Source: Chloroflexota bacterium
GTDB taxonomy: Bacteria > Chloroflexota > Dehalococcoidia > SM23-28-2 > RBG-16-64-32
Direction: 5' to 3'
NCBI GenBank assembly: GCA_029262695.1
Contig: JAJCYV010000022.1
Location: 113,787 to 177,786 of the forward strand
Length of the DNA stretch: 64,000 bases
The position numbers were made by a program, and so were the translations under genes. Positions 55,388 through 64,000 of the stretch are shown one piece after another. The notes below the pieces were generated by a model. The model was not told where the DNA came from and did not search any database. It saw only the letters and a list, made by a program, of their open reading frames with translations. Positions within the stretch are counted from its first letter, which is position 1. Each line of letters opens with the position of its first letter.

Positions 55388-57072
55388 GGGGGCGGCCGCA
55401 CTGGATCGGTCTGATCGCGGCGAAACGCCATCATGCTCTCAGCGGCCCGACGATAAGCCTCGGCCTGCTCCCCGGCCTCGTCTTCGCCCCAGCCCAGCGT
55501 GCGGCCCAGGACCGATGCCACTCTCTCGGCGCCCGCGCCACCCGCCTCCGGGCTGAATAGCATCAGGTCGCTGCGGCGGCGCATGAAGTCCTCCAGAGTG
55601 ACCGCCATCTCCGCCTCCGCCGCGAACGCAGCCTCGGCGAGCAGCACAGGCGAGCCCGGAACGACGGCTTCGAGCAGGCCGGGATCCTTCCGCGCCTCGG
55701 CCAGGACGCCGACGTGGTCCGTCCCGTGAGTATCGATGAGGTAACCCGCTGATTCACTGGAGATGCCCCAGCCGCGCGCGAGAGCTGCGACCGCCTGCGC
55801 GCGATAGCGATCGAAGCCTGAGATCGCGCCCGGCAGGCGCACACGCGAGGTCTGGCAGCGCGCCGGACTGAGCGTGAAGACAGCAGACTCGGCCTCAACG
55901 ACCCGGTCGACGGCACGCTCCGCCATGGCGCGCCCGTTGGTGAGCTTGCCGCCGACGATCGCATAGGCGCCCGGCGGGCCGTCCAGGACTTCGTAGTCGC
56001 GGGCCACGTCGGACGGCGAAGGCGAGCCTTCCTCCGCGATGAGCGGGCGCACGCCCGCCCACGTCGCGGTCACGTCGGCCATCGTCAGGTCGACGTTGAA
56101 GTTGCCGTTCACGGCGTCGAGGATCAGGCCGACATCCGCCGCGTCGGCTTCCACCTCGCCCGCGTCGCCTGACCAGTCCGAGTCGGTCGTTCCCACGTAG
56201 CTGTAGAGGCCGTACGGAACGACGAACAACGGCCGCTCTTGCCAGTAGAAGGCGACGACGGAGTCCGTCCGCAACCGCTCGCGAGGGAGCACCACGTGGA
56301 TACCCTTCGTCGGACGCAGGACGGCGCCTTCGCCGGACTTGCCGCGCCACTCGTCTGTCCACGGGCCGGCAGCGCCGATGACGGAGCGGGCGCGGACGGT
56401 CAGTTCGTCGCCGCTCACGACGTCGCGGCAGTTCACGCCGCTGGTGCACCCTCCCGTCGTCTCCAGCGACGCCGCTTCGACATAGTTCGCGACGGCGGCG
56501 CCGTGATCGGTCGCCGACAGCGCCACGGTCAGCGTGAGGCGGGCGTCGTTGGTGATCGCGTCGAAATAGCGGAAGCCGGAGCGAAGACCGACGTCGCGCA
56601 GGGCGGGCTCCTCTTCGATGAGCTGTTCGCGGGACCGGGCGCGGTGGCGGCCCATTCCCTGCCGGCCGGCCAGCACGTCGTAGCCGGTGAGGCCGATCCG
56701 CAGCAGGAGTGCGTTGTCCCGGCCACCCCTGAAAACGGGCAGCGTGAAGAGGATCGGCCGCACGAGATGCGGAGCGAGGCGCAACAGCCGCCCGCGCTCG
56801 CGCACCCCCTCCCGCACCAGGCTGATGTGCCGGTGCCGCAAGTAGCGGAGGCCACCGTGAACGAGTCGCGATGAGCGGCTGCTGGTGCCAGAGGCGAAGT
56901 CGCCCCGCTCGACGAGGGCCACGCTGAGGCCGCGCATGGCAGCGTCCCTCGCCACCCAGGCGCCGGTGATGCCGCCGCCGACGACAGCGAGGTCGAACGT
57001 CTCGCGGCGGAGGCGCTCCAACGCCTCGCCGCGCTGCGGCCGGCGTGCCGGCAGGGGCGCAGGTTCAGCCAT
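55384..57072 (-). CDS. glpD: Glycerol-3-phosphate dehydrogenase (GlpD family)
   Basis: DLAVVGGGITGAWVARDAAMRGLSVALVERGDFASGTSSRSSRLVHGGLRYL; start MAEPAPLP at 57072. Confidence 0.87.
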   Translation of the reverse strand: MAEPAPLPARRPQRGEALERLRRETFDLAVVGGGITGAWVARDAAMRGLSVALVERGDFASGTSSRSSRLVHGGLRYLRHRHISLVREGVRERGRLLRLAPHLVRPILFTLPVFRGGRDNALLLRIGLTGYDVLAGRQGMGRHRARSREQLIEEEPALRDVGLRSGFRYFDAITNDARLTLTVALSATDHGAAVANYVEAASLETTGGCTSGVNCRDVVSGDELTVRARSVIGAAGPWTDEWRGKSGEGAVLRPTKGIHVVLPRERLRTDSVVAFYWQERPLFVVPYGLYSYVGTTDSDWSGDAGEVEADAADVGLILDAVNGNFNVDLTMADVTATWAGVRPLIAEEGSPSPSDVARDYEVLDGPPGAYAIVGGKLTNGRAMAERAVDRVVEAESAVFTLSPARCQTSRVRLPGAISGFDRYRAQAVAALARGWGISSESAGYLIDTHGTDHVGVLAEARKDPGLLEAVVPGSPVLLAEAAFAAEAEMAVTLEDFMRRRSDLMLFSPEAGGAGAERVASVLGRTLGWGEDEAGEQAEAYRRAAESMMAFRRDQTDPVRPPP

Positions 57073-58744
57073 CGCCCACGGCCGGAGGGGGTTGGCTCGC
57101 TTCCGCCGATGGTGGCACGAGCTTGCCCGGGTTGAGTATGCCTTCGGGGTCGAGAGCCGTCTTGATCGCGGAGAGCCAGCCGGCGCCCTGTTCACCCAGG
57201 TAGCCCGGCATCCAGCGGCGGTGCTCCGCCCCGATGCCGTGGTGGTGGCTCAGCGCGCCGCCGTTGCGCACGATCGCATCCGTGGCCGCCGCCTTTACGC
57301 GCTCCCACTGCTCTACCTCAGCGCCCTTCTCTTGCGGCGCCAGGAATGTGTAGTAGATCGACCCTCCGTCGCGATAGGAGTGCGAGAGATGGGCCATGAC
57401 GACGCTGCGCTCACCCAGCGCGCCGTAGAGAGCGTCGCGAACGGCGGCGTGAAGGGCGAGGTAGCGGTCCCAGGGCACAGCAGTCTCAAGCGTTTCGACC
57501 ATGATTCCGTGATCCAGGAGTGTGTCGCGGAGGAGGGGCGCGTCGTAACGTCCACGCTTCCAGGCCCGGCCGGCGCCCTTGCCGATCGAGAAAGCGCCGT
57601 GGCGGCCGAGGATCCGCTTCGCCGCCGCCCGCTCGTGGCGGACGTCGGCCTCGTTGCCCTCGAAGCCGAGGATCATCACCGAACCCGACTCCAGGCTGAG
57701 GCCGCGACGCCCCAGGTACCAGCGGCCGACACCTTCGACGACGCCGGCGAACCCCTGCGGCGGCGCCCGCAGCGCCAGCGTCGATTCCGTCTCAGTCTCG
57801 TCGGAGACCCGGAGGACTGCGGGAGAGATGTCCGACTGCATGATCTCGCGCGCGGCCTCCACGCCCTCCGCGAACGACGGCAGGAGGTATCCCCGGTAGT
57901 CGTCGTGTTCGGGCAGTGGGGCCAGCCGCAGCGTGGCCTGCGTGATGACGCCCAGCGTACCCTCTGACCCGGTAATCACCTGCACGAGATCCGGACCGGC
58001 GGCCGCAGCGGGTACGTTCGGGGTGGTGAGCAGGCCGTCCGGGTGAGCGAGGTGCATCGACTGCACCAGCTCGGCGATCGCCCCGTAGCGCGTTGAGTTC
58101 TGTCCGGCCGAGCGGGTCGCGATCCAGCCACCGACGGTGGAGTAGACGAAGGACTGCGGAAAGTGGCCGAGGGTGAAGCCGCCGGGGTTGAGGAAGCGCT
58201 CCAGATCGGGGCCCATGATGCCCGCCTGCACTGTGGCCGTGGCCGAGTGTTGGTCGATGGCGAGCGGCCTGCTCAACTCGGCAAGGTCGAGGGTGATCGA
58301 AGGCCGGTCGCCGCACGGCTCGACGCCGCCGACGACGGACGTGCCGCCGCCGAACGGGATGACGGCGAGCCCGTGCCGCCGCGCCAGCCGCAGGACTTCC
58401 AGCACGTGCTCTTCCGTCGCTGGAGTAACGACAGCGTCTGTCGGGCTCGGCACTTCGCCGCGGCGGATGCGCACCAGGTCCTTGTACCCCTTACCGAGGC
58501 TGAAAACGGCACGGGCGGCATCGTCAGTCGAGACGCCCTGCACCCCGACGAGGCCGGAGAGTTCCGAGATGACGCCATCGGGAAGGCGACCGGGCGACAC
58601 GGTGATCTCGGACGCCGACTCCAGGCGCTCCGCCGGCTTGGTCTCGCCCATGCGGTCCCGCACGTAGGACCAGAACCGCTCGGGGGCAGGCAGATGGTAG
58701 GATTCACCCTCGCGGCCCCAGCCCCACCACTTCGATCGCATCAC
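57065..58744 (-). CDS. FAD-linked oxidase, alkyldihydroxyacetonephosphate synthase-like
   Basis: AVIPFGGGTSVVGGVEP; ALSHHHGIGAEHRRWMPGYLGEQG; ALDPEGILNPGKL. Confidence 0.85.
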   Translation of the reverse strand: MMRSKWWGWGREGESYHLPAPERFWSYVRDRMGETKPAERLESASEITVSPGRLPDGVISELSGLVGVQGVSTDDAARAVFSLGKGYKDLVRIRRGEVPSPTDAVVTPATEEHVLEVLRLARRHGLAVIPFGGGTSVVGGVEPCGDRPSITLDLAELSRPLAIDQHSATATVQAGIMGPDLERFLNPGGFTLGHFPQSFVYSTVGGWIATRSAGQNSTRYGAIAELVQSMHLAHPDGLLTTPNVPAAAAGPDLVQVITGSEGTLGVITQATLRLAPLPEHDDYRGYLLPSFAEGVEAAREIMQSDISPAVLRVSDETETESTLALRAPPQGFAGVVEGVGRWYLGRRGLSLESGSVMILGFEGNEADVRHERAAAKRILGRHGAFSIGKGAGRAWKRGRYDAPLLRDTLLDHGIMVETLETAVPWDRYLALHAAVRDALYGALGERSVVMAHLSHSYRDGGSIYYTFLAPQEKGAEVEQWERVKAAATDAIVRNGGALSHHHGIGAEHRRWMPGYLGEQGAGWLSAIKTALDPEGILNPGKLVPPSAEASQPPPAVGDG

Positions 58745-58938
58745 GTCAGACCTCCTGACCCGACCGTAGCCCGAAGACCGCTTGAAATCCAGTGCCAGTG
58801 CACCTCTCTATCCGATCGGCGCCCGGACGAAGCAGCCGTCAAGAACACTGTCGCAGCCGTGCGATCGGGTGTGAGGCAGGGCACTGCCCCTCTCTGGCGG
58901 TGGGGCTATACTGGTGCACTAAGCAAGGAGGCCGCCAC

Positions 58939-59376
58939 ATGCCCATGAACCCCACCGTGATGAAGATCTTCGCGCGATCGCACACCTTCTGGTACCGCAT
59001 TTCCGGCGGCGTGCTCGGCGGGAAGATGGGAAGCGCGCCCATCGCGCTGCTGACGACGACGGGCCGCAAGTCGGGGAACAAGCGCACAACGCCGCTGCAG
59101 ACGATCATGGACGGCGAGACCATCATCCTCATCGCCTCTAACGCCGGCCACAAGGTGCACCCCCAGTGGTGGCTCAACCTCAAGGCCAATCCCGAGGCCA
59201 CCGTTCAGGTCAAGCGCGACGTGCGCGAGATGCGCGCTGAGGAGGCGACCGGCGAGGAGCGCGAACGCCTCTGGCAGAAGGCGGTGGACCAGTACGCCGG
59301 TTACGCCAACTACCAGAAGACCGCCGATCGCGAGATCCCGGTAGTCGTACTCAAGCCTGTACAGCCGGGCGCCTGA
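58939..59376 (+). CDS. Nitroreductase/deazaflavin-dependent (DUF385-like) protein
   Basis: LTTTGRKSGNKRTTPLQTIMDGETIILIASNAGHKVHPQWWLNLKANPEATVQV; AAGGAGG SD. Confidence 0.85.
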   Translation: MPMNPTVMKIFARSHTFWYRISGGVLGGKMGSAPIALLTTTGRKSGNKRTTPLQTIMDGETIILIASNAGHKVHPQWWLNLKANPEATVQVKRDVREMRAEEATGEERERLWQKAVDQYAGYANYQKTADREIPVVVLKPVQPGA

Positions 59377-59399
59377 CAGAGATACCGAAGGGAGCACAG

Positions 59400-60032
59400 A
59401 TGAAGGGTCACAGGTGGTTCGCGGCGGTCTACGACCGGATGACAGCGCCGGCCGAGCGCGGCTTCATGAAAGACATACGAAAGGAGCTCGCCGGCGGCGC
59501 CAGCGGGCGCGTGCTTGAGATCGGCGCCGGGACCGGCGCCAACTTCGCCTACTACGAGGACGGCCTCGAGGTGGTGGCGACGGAGCCGGACCCCTACATG
59601 CTGCGCAGAGCGGAGGCCCGGGCTGCGGAGTCAAAGGCTCGAATCGACCTCAAGCAGGCCCCGGCGGCGAAGCTGCCGGTCGAGGACGCCAGCTTCGACA
59701 CGGTCGTCGGCACTCTCGTCATGTGTTCGGTCGATGATCAGGCTGAGGCGCTCGCGGAGGTGCGCCGTGTGCTCAAGCCGACGGGCGAGTACCGCTTCTT
59801 TGAGCACGTCCGCTACGAGAACCCGATCGGCGGGCTGAGTCAGACGCTGATCGCGCCGCTCTGGGGTTGGTGTGGCGCCGGCTGCCACCCGAACCGAAAG
59901 ACGGTCGACTCGATACGCGACGCCGGATTCGAGGTGAGCCGAGTCGAGGTCACCATGCCGACGCCGCCGATTCCGCCGATGCTCTTCACGCGGCCCCACG
60001 CCCTGGGCTTCGCGACTCCAGCAAGCGGCTGA
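59400..60032 (+). CDS. Class I SAM-dependent methyltransferase
   Basis: GRVLEIGAGTGANFAYY; FDTVVGTLVMCSVDDQAEALAEVRRVLKPTGEYRFFEHVR. Confidence 0.9.
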   Translation: MKGHRWFAAVYDRMTAPAERGFMKDIRKELAGGASGRVLEIGAGTGANFAYYEDGLEVVATEPDPYMLRRAEARAAESKARIDLKQAPAAKLPVEDASFDTVVGTLVMCSVDDQAEALAEVRRVLKPTGEYRFFEHVRYENPIGGLSQTLIAPLWGWCGAGCHPNRKTVDSIRDAGFEVSRVEVTMPTPPIPPMLFTRPHALGFATPASG

Positions 60033-60088
60033 GGCCACCAGCGCGACCCTGATCGCGCGCCGGGGCGGCGGCTCGTATTCTGTGGGGC

Positions 60089-61009
60089 ATGGTTGCCAGG
60101 CTATCCGCGCTGTCTCCGGGCCCGCTGGCGACGGGCCGGCTCACCATCCTCCTGGCGGCCGTGCTATGGAGCACGAACGGCGTCTTCATCAAGGAGATCG
60201 ACGCCGACGCGACCAGCATCACATTCTTCCGCTGCTTCTTCGCCGCCGTCTTCCTAGTCCCGCTGGTCAGGCTGAGAAACACTCCCAGGCCCTTCGACGT
60301 CATGGTCGGCGTCGGCCTCTTCGCGGCACTCCTCTGGCTCTTCGTCTCCTCGACGAAGGAAACTTCGGCGGCGAACGCCATCTTCCTGCAGTACACGGCG
60401 CCCTTCTACGTCATCGCGCTGGCGCCCCTGCTCCTGCGCGAGCGGCTGCGCGGGGTCGACCTGGCGGCGCTCGGCGTCTGCCTGGCGGGCGTGGCGATCC
60501 TCTTCGGCGGCAACGCCGGCTCCGGCGACCTGACGGGCATGGTCATGGGCCTTGGCAGCGGGCTCTTCTTCGGCCTCTACATGATGTGGTTGCGGCGCAT
60601 GAAGTACGCGGACTCCGTGCTCCTGACGTTCGTGCACTGCGGCGCCGTCGCCCTCATCTTCGCCGCCGTGCCGGGCGTCTGGGACGTCAGCGGCCGCGAC
60701 GCCGCGCTGCTGGCGCTGATGGCGGCCCTGCAGTTCGCCATCCCGTACACCCTCTTCGCGCGCGGCCTCCGCACCGTGGCCAGCGCGGAGGCCAGCCTGA
60801 TCGCCCTGGTGGAGCCGGTGCTCAACCCGATCTGGGTCGTCATCCTCGTCGGCGAGAGCCCGTCTGTAGCCACGGCCATCGGTGGCACCGTCATCATCAT
60901 CGGGCTGATCCTGCGCTACACGCTCTTCGCGCGCTGGTCGCCCGGCACGATCGCGGAGCCGGGCGCGGTGCCCGGCGAGCCAGGCAAAGCGATGCCGCCG
61001 GAGGGTTAG
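60089..61009 (+). CDS. EamA/DMT family transporter
   Basis: Two EamA-type repeats, about 10 TM; LAAVLWSTNGVFIKEI. Confidence 0.85.
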   Translation: MVARLSALSPGPLATGRLTILLAAVLWSTNGVFIKEIDADATSITFFRCFFAAVFLVPLVRLRNTPRPFDVMVGVGLFAALLWLFVSSTKETSAANAIFLQYTAPFYVIALAPLLLRERLRGVDLAALGVCLAGVAILFGGNAGSGDLTGMVMGLGSGLFFGLYMMWLRRMKYADSVLLTFVHCGAVALIFAAVPGVWDVSGRDAALLALMAALQFAIPYTLFARGLRTVASAEASLIALVEPVLNPIWVVILVGESPSVATAIGGTVIIIGLILRYTLFARWSPGTIAEPGAVPGEPGKAMPPEG

Positions 61010-61010
61010 C

Positions 61011-64000
61011 TCAGCCGAAGTTGTGAGCTTCCGGCGCGATCGGCTGCGGCGTCGCGAGCGCCGTGATCCGCCGGGCGGCGACGTTGATCGTGCCGTCGCG
61101 GCGCTCCAGCGTGCCGTGGACGATGACGAACGGCTCCGAACGTACCAGCGGGCGCTCGGCCTCGTAGAGGTGCGGGCGCACGATGATGTTGGCCAGCCCG
61201 AACTCGTCCTCCAGCAGGAGGAAGACGAAGCCCTTGGCGCTTCCCGGGCGCTGCCGGCAGACGACCATCCCCGCCACCTGCACCGGCGTCCCGTCCGCCA
61301 GGCTGCCGAGCATGCGGGTGGGCGCGATCGCTTCGTTCAGCCCCGGCCGCAGGAACGCCATCGGGTGGTGGTTGGGCGACATGCCGAGGACCGTGTAGTC
61401 GGCGGTCATGCGGTCCCAGTCGGTCATCGAGCGCAGGGCCACCATGTCCTGCTCCACCGGCAGCGCCAGCGCCAGCTGCCGCTCCGAGCGGCCCCGGCCC
61501 TCCGAGCGATAGAGCAGGCCGAGCTGCCAGAGGAGTTCCCGTCGCTCGAGGCCGAAGCAGTCGAAGGCCCCGCAGGCGATCAGGTTCTCGACGGACTCGC
61601 GCTTGAGCTGCGTGCGCTCCAGGAAGTTGAACAGCGAACGAAACTCCCCGTCGCGCTCGCGCTCGTCCTCGAGGGGCTGCGCGGCTGCCCTGCTCAACCC
61701 GCGCGTGTAGCGCAGGCCGATGCGGACGCCTGCCCTGAGCCCGGCGCCAGCCAGAGTCGAAGGGCCGGCCCCGAGCCCGGCGTTAGCTGGAGCCGAAGGG
61801 GCATCGCCCGTGATGCTGCAGTCGGCGCCGCTCTGGTTGATGTCCGGCGGCAGGACGTCGACGCCGTGGCGCTTGCCGTCGTTGAGCAGGACGTGCGGGC
61901 CATAGAAGCCCATGGGCTGGGCGTTGAACAGCGCGCAGAGGAACTCGGCCGGGTAGTGCGTCCGGAGCCACGAACTCTGGTAAGCGAGCAGCCCGAAGGC
62001 GGCCGCGTGCGACTTCGGAAAGCCGAATGCGGCGAAGCCGATGATCTTCTGGAAGACAGCCTCCGCCACCTCCACCGTGACGCCGTTCGCCAGGGCGCCC
62101 GCGACGAACTCGCCCTTGAGCTTCTCCAGCGCCTCCTGCGAGCGCTTGCGGCTCATCGCCCGTCGCAGGCTCTCGGCCTGCCCCGCCGTAAACCCGGACA
62201 GCGCCATCGCCACCTGCAACACTTGCTCCTGGTAGATGATCACGCCCAGCGTCTCGCCGAGCACCGGCTCCAGCGACGGGTGATCGTACGTCACCGGCTC
62301 GCGTCCCATGCGCCGGGCGATGTACGGGTTGACCGCGCCGCCGATGATCGGGCCGGGCCGGATGATCGCCACCTCGACGGTCAGGTCGTCGAGGCAGCGC
62401 GGGCGCACGCGCGGCAGCGTCTGCATCTGGGCACGCGATTCGATCTGGAAGACGCCCATCGTGTCCGCCGCGCAGATCGTGTCGTAGACGCGCTCGTCGC
62501 CAAAGTCGATGCGCGAAAGGTCGATCCGCTTGCCCCGCGTCTCCTCGACGAGGTCGAGGCACTCGTCCACAGCGGAGAGCATCCCCAGCGCGAGGAAGTC
62601 GATCTTGATCATGCGGGCGTCGTCCACCGAGTCCTTGTCCCACTGCATGAGCACGCGGCCCGGCATCGCCGATTGCTCCAACGGCACGAGGTCGATCAGC
62701 GGCCGCGAGGAGATGACCATGCCGCCGACGTGCTGGCTGATGTGGCGCGGAAACCCGGCAATCTCCTCCACCAGGCCTGCCAGGTGATGCCAGCCGCGCG
62801 CGCCGCTGGCGCCCAGCTTGTCGCGATAGTGGGCCAGCCGTTCCATCTCCGAACGAACACCCTTCGCCGAACCGCCCTCGCTCACTTTCGCCAGGCGATC
62901 AAGCTCAGCTGCCGGGAGACCCAGCGCCTTCCCCACTTCGCGCACGGCGCTGCGGATGCGATAAGTCGGGAACGTGGCGACGAGCCCGACGTGGTCGTTC
63001 CCGAAGTGCTCGTAGACGCGCAGCATCAGCCGCTCCCGGATGTCGCGCGGGAAGTCGAGGTCGATGTCCGGCACGGAGGCCATCTCCTCGTTCAGGAAGC
63101 GGCCGAGGAAAAGGTTGTTCGCGATCGGGTCGATGTGCGAGAGGCCGATCAGGTAGCAGATCACCGACCCGACGGACGATCCTCGGCCACGCCCGGGCGG
63201 GCCATGGTACGGACGCCCCTTGATCTCGAAAGCGACCTCCTCGGCCAGCTTCAGGATCTCGCGGTGGATGAGGAAGAAGCCGGAAAGGCCGTGCTTCTCG
63301 ACGAGACGCAGCTCGGCTTCGAGGCGGGACTCGACCTCGGCGGTGAATCTCGGATAGCGCAACGCCGCCTCGCGCTGGCAGATCTGCCGCAGGTACGACT
63401 CCGCTGTCTCACCCTCCGGCGCCGGGCAGCCTGTCCTGAGCGAAGCCGAAGGGTCCGGAAAACGGTAGTCGAGGTCACGCGTGAGGTCGAACTGGCAGCG
63501 CTCGGCGATCCGCTCTGTGTTCGCGATCGCCTCCGGCTGGTCGCGGAAGAGATCGGCCATCTCGGCAGCCGGGCGCAGGTGGTACTCCGAGTTCTCGCGG
63601 CGCTGGCGGTGCGAGGCGTCGAGGCTCGCGCGGTTCTTGATCGCGACGAGCACGTCCTGGAGCCGGTGCCGCTCCTGCCGGTGGTAGTGCACGTCACCCG
63701 TCGCAACAACGCCGACGCCAAGGTGCTCCGCCAGGTCAGCGAGGGCGCGGTTACGCCGCGCATCGCCGTAGACAAGATTGTTCTGCAGCTCGATGAAGAA
63801 GTTCTCCGCACCAAACCAGCGGGCGTAGCGCCGTGCCACTTCCTCCGCCTCCCTGTGCCGTCCCTGCGCCACCAGCGACGGCACCTCGCCGTGGCGGCAG
63901 CCGGAGAGCGCGATCAGCCCCTCCGTGCCTGCCCTGAGCGCGCCGTCAGGCGCAGTCGAAGGGTGGCGGGCCAGCGCGTCCAGCTCGACGCGCGGCTCGC
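61011..64000 (-). CDS. DnaE2-like error-prone DNA polymerase III alpha subunit, N-terminal part cut by window end
   Basis: GRGRGSSVGSVICYLIGLSHIDPI; PDIDLDFPRDIRERL; FGFPKSHAAAFGLLAYQSSWLRTHYPAEFLCALFNAQPMGFY; reading frame stays open to 64000. Confidence 0.88.
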   Translation of the reverse strand, partial: EPRVELDALARHPSTAPDGALRAGTEGLIALSGCRHGEVPSLVAQGRHREAEEVARRYARWFGAENFFIELQNNLVYGDARRNRALADLAEHLGVGVVATGDVHYHRQERHRLQDVLVAIKNRASLDASHRQRRENSEYHLRPAAEMADLFRDQPEAIANTERIAERCQFDLTRDLDYRFPDPSASLRTGCPAPEGETAESYLRQICQREAALRYPRFTAEVESRLEAELRLVEKHGLSGFFLIHREILKLAEEVAFEIKGRPYHGPPGRGRGSSVGSVICYLIGLSHIDPIANNLFLGRFLNEEMASVPDIDLDFPRDIRERLMLRVYEHFGNDHVGLVATFPTYRIRSAVREVGKALGLPAAELDRLAKVSEGGSAKGVRSEMERLAHYRDKLGASGARGWHHLAGLVEEIAGFPRHISQHVGGMVISSRPLIDLVPLEQSAMPGRVLMQWDKDSVDDARMIKIDFLALGMLSAVDECLDLVEETRGKRIDLSRIDFGDERVYDTICAADTMGVFQIESRAQMQTLPRVRPRCLDDLTVEVAIIRPGPIIGGAVNPYIARRMGREPVTYDHPSLEPVLGETLGVIIYQEQVLQVAMALSGFTAGQAESLRRAMSRKRSQEALEKLKGEFVAGALANGVTVEVAEAVFQKIIGFAAFGFPKSHAAAFGLLAYQSSWLRTHYPAEFLCALFNAQPMGFYGPHVLLNDGKRHGVDVLPPDINQSGADCSITGDAPSAPANAGLGAGPSTLAGAGLRAGVRIGLRYTRGLSRAAAQPLEDERERDGEFRSLFNFLERTQLKRESVENLIACGAFDCFGLERRELLWQLGLLYRSEGRGRSERQLALALPVEQDMVALRSMTDWDRMTADYTVLGMSPNHHPMAFLRPGLNEAIAPTRMLGSLADGTPVQVAGMVVCRQRPGSAKGFVFLLLEDEFGLANIIVRPHLYEAERPLVRSEPFVIVHGTLERRDGTINVAARRITALATPQPIAPEAHNFG
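61729..61800 (-). repeat. Two tandem 36-bp palindromic-type repeat units inside dnaE2
   Basis: CCTGCCCTGAGC-N15-GTCGAAGGG then CCGGCCCCGAGC-N15-GCCGAAGGG, both in frame. Confidence 0.7.
63430..63453 (-). repeat. Short 24-bp unit of the same repeat inside dnaE2
   Basis: CCTGTCCTGAGCGAAGCCGAAGGG, in frame (PSASLRTG). Confidence 0.65.
63928..63963 (-). repeat. 36-bp unit of the same repeat inside dnaE2
   Basis: CCTGCCCTGAGC-GCGCCGTCAGGCGCA-GTCGAAGGG. Confidence 0.7.

Noticed and set aside
1-64000. CRISPR arrays, tRNA/rRNA genes, transposases, prophage genes
   Set aside because: Looked for and not seen by eye; a short or divergent tRNA could still be missed without tRNAscan-SE.

Overview
64-kb GC-rich bacterial window, possibly Chloroflexota-like (taxonomic guess from gene content only). 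No rRNA, tRNA, CRISPR array or transposase was recognised. The left third (about 1-21 kb) is mostly ordinary metabolism: phosphotransferase, ABC exporter, acyl-CoA dehydrogenases, PLP and TPP enzymes, an FGGY kinase and an M20 peptidase. The centre (13-45 kb) is a molybdoenzyme island with five paralogous DMSO-reductase type II / NarG-like alpha subunits, three NarH-like FeS beta subunits, two heme-binding gamma subunits, two TorD/NarJ-like chaperones, MobA, MobB, MoaA, an NCS1-like permease, an NnrS/DUF59 fusion, and a NarL/NarX-like two-component system whose kinase carries an N-terminal ArsR-type HTH. The right part holds a compact nitrous-oxide reductase cluster (nosZ-nosB-nosD-nosF-nosY-cupredoxin) with an Rrf2 regulator, a translationally coupled AGPS-GlpD-DAG kinase operon, and a truncated DnaE2-like polymerase gene. 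The most interesting candidate for something undescribed is a recurrent ~45-50 nt leader element: an interrupted GTGTGnGG-N5-CCnCACA hairpin/dyad followed about 30 nt later by GCCGGAyTGA. It lies in sense orientation upstream of several molybdoenzyme genes and an acyl-CoA dehydrogenase, with weaker variants upstream of moaA and at the divergent alpha/gamma promoter. Other notable signals are in-frame palindromic repeat insertions in dnaE2, a CRP/FNR-like operator upstream of nosZ, and an internal ribosome-binding site inside the NnrS fusion ORF. All calls come from reading the sequence and supplied translations; no database search was run.
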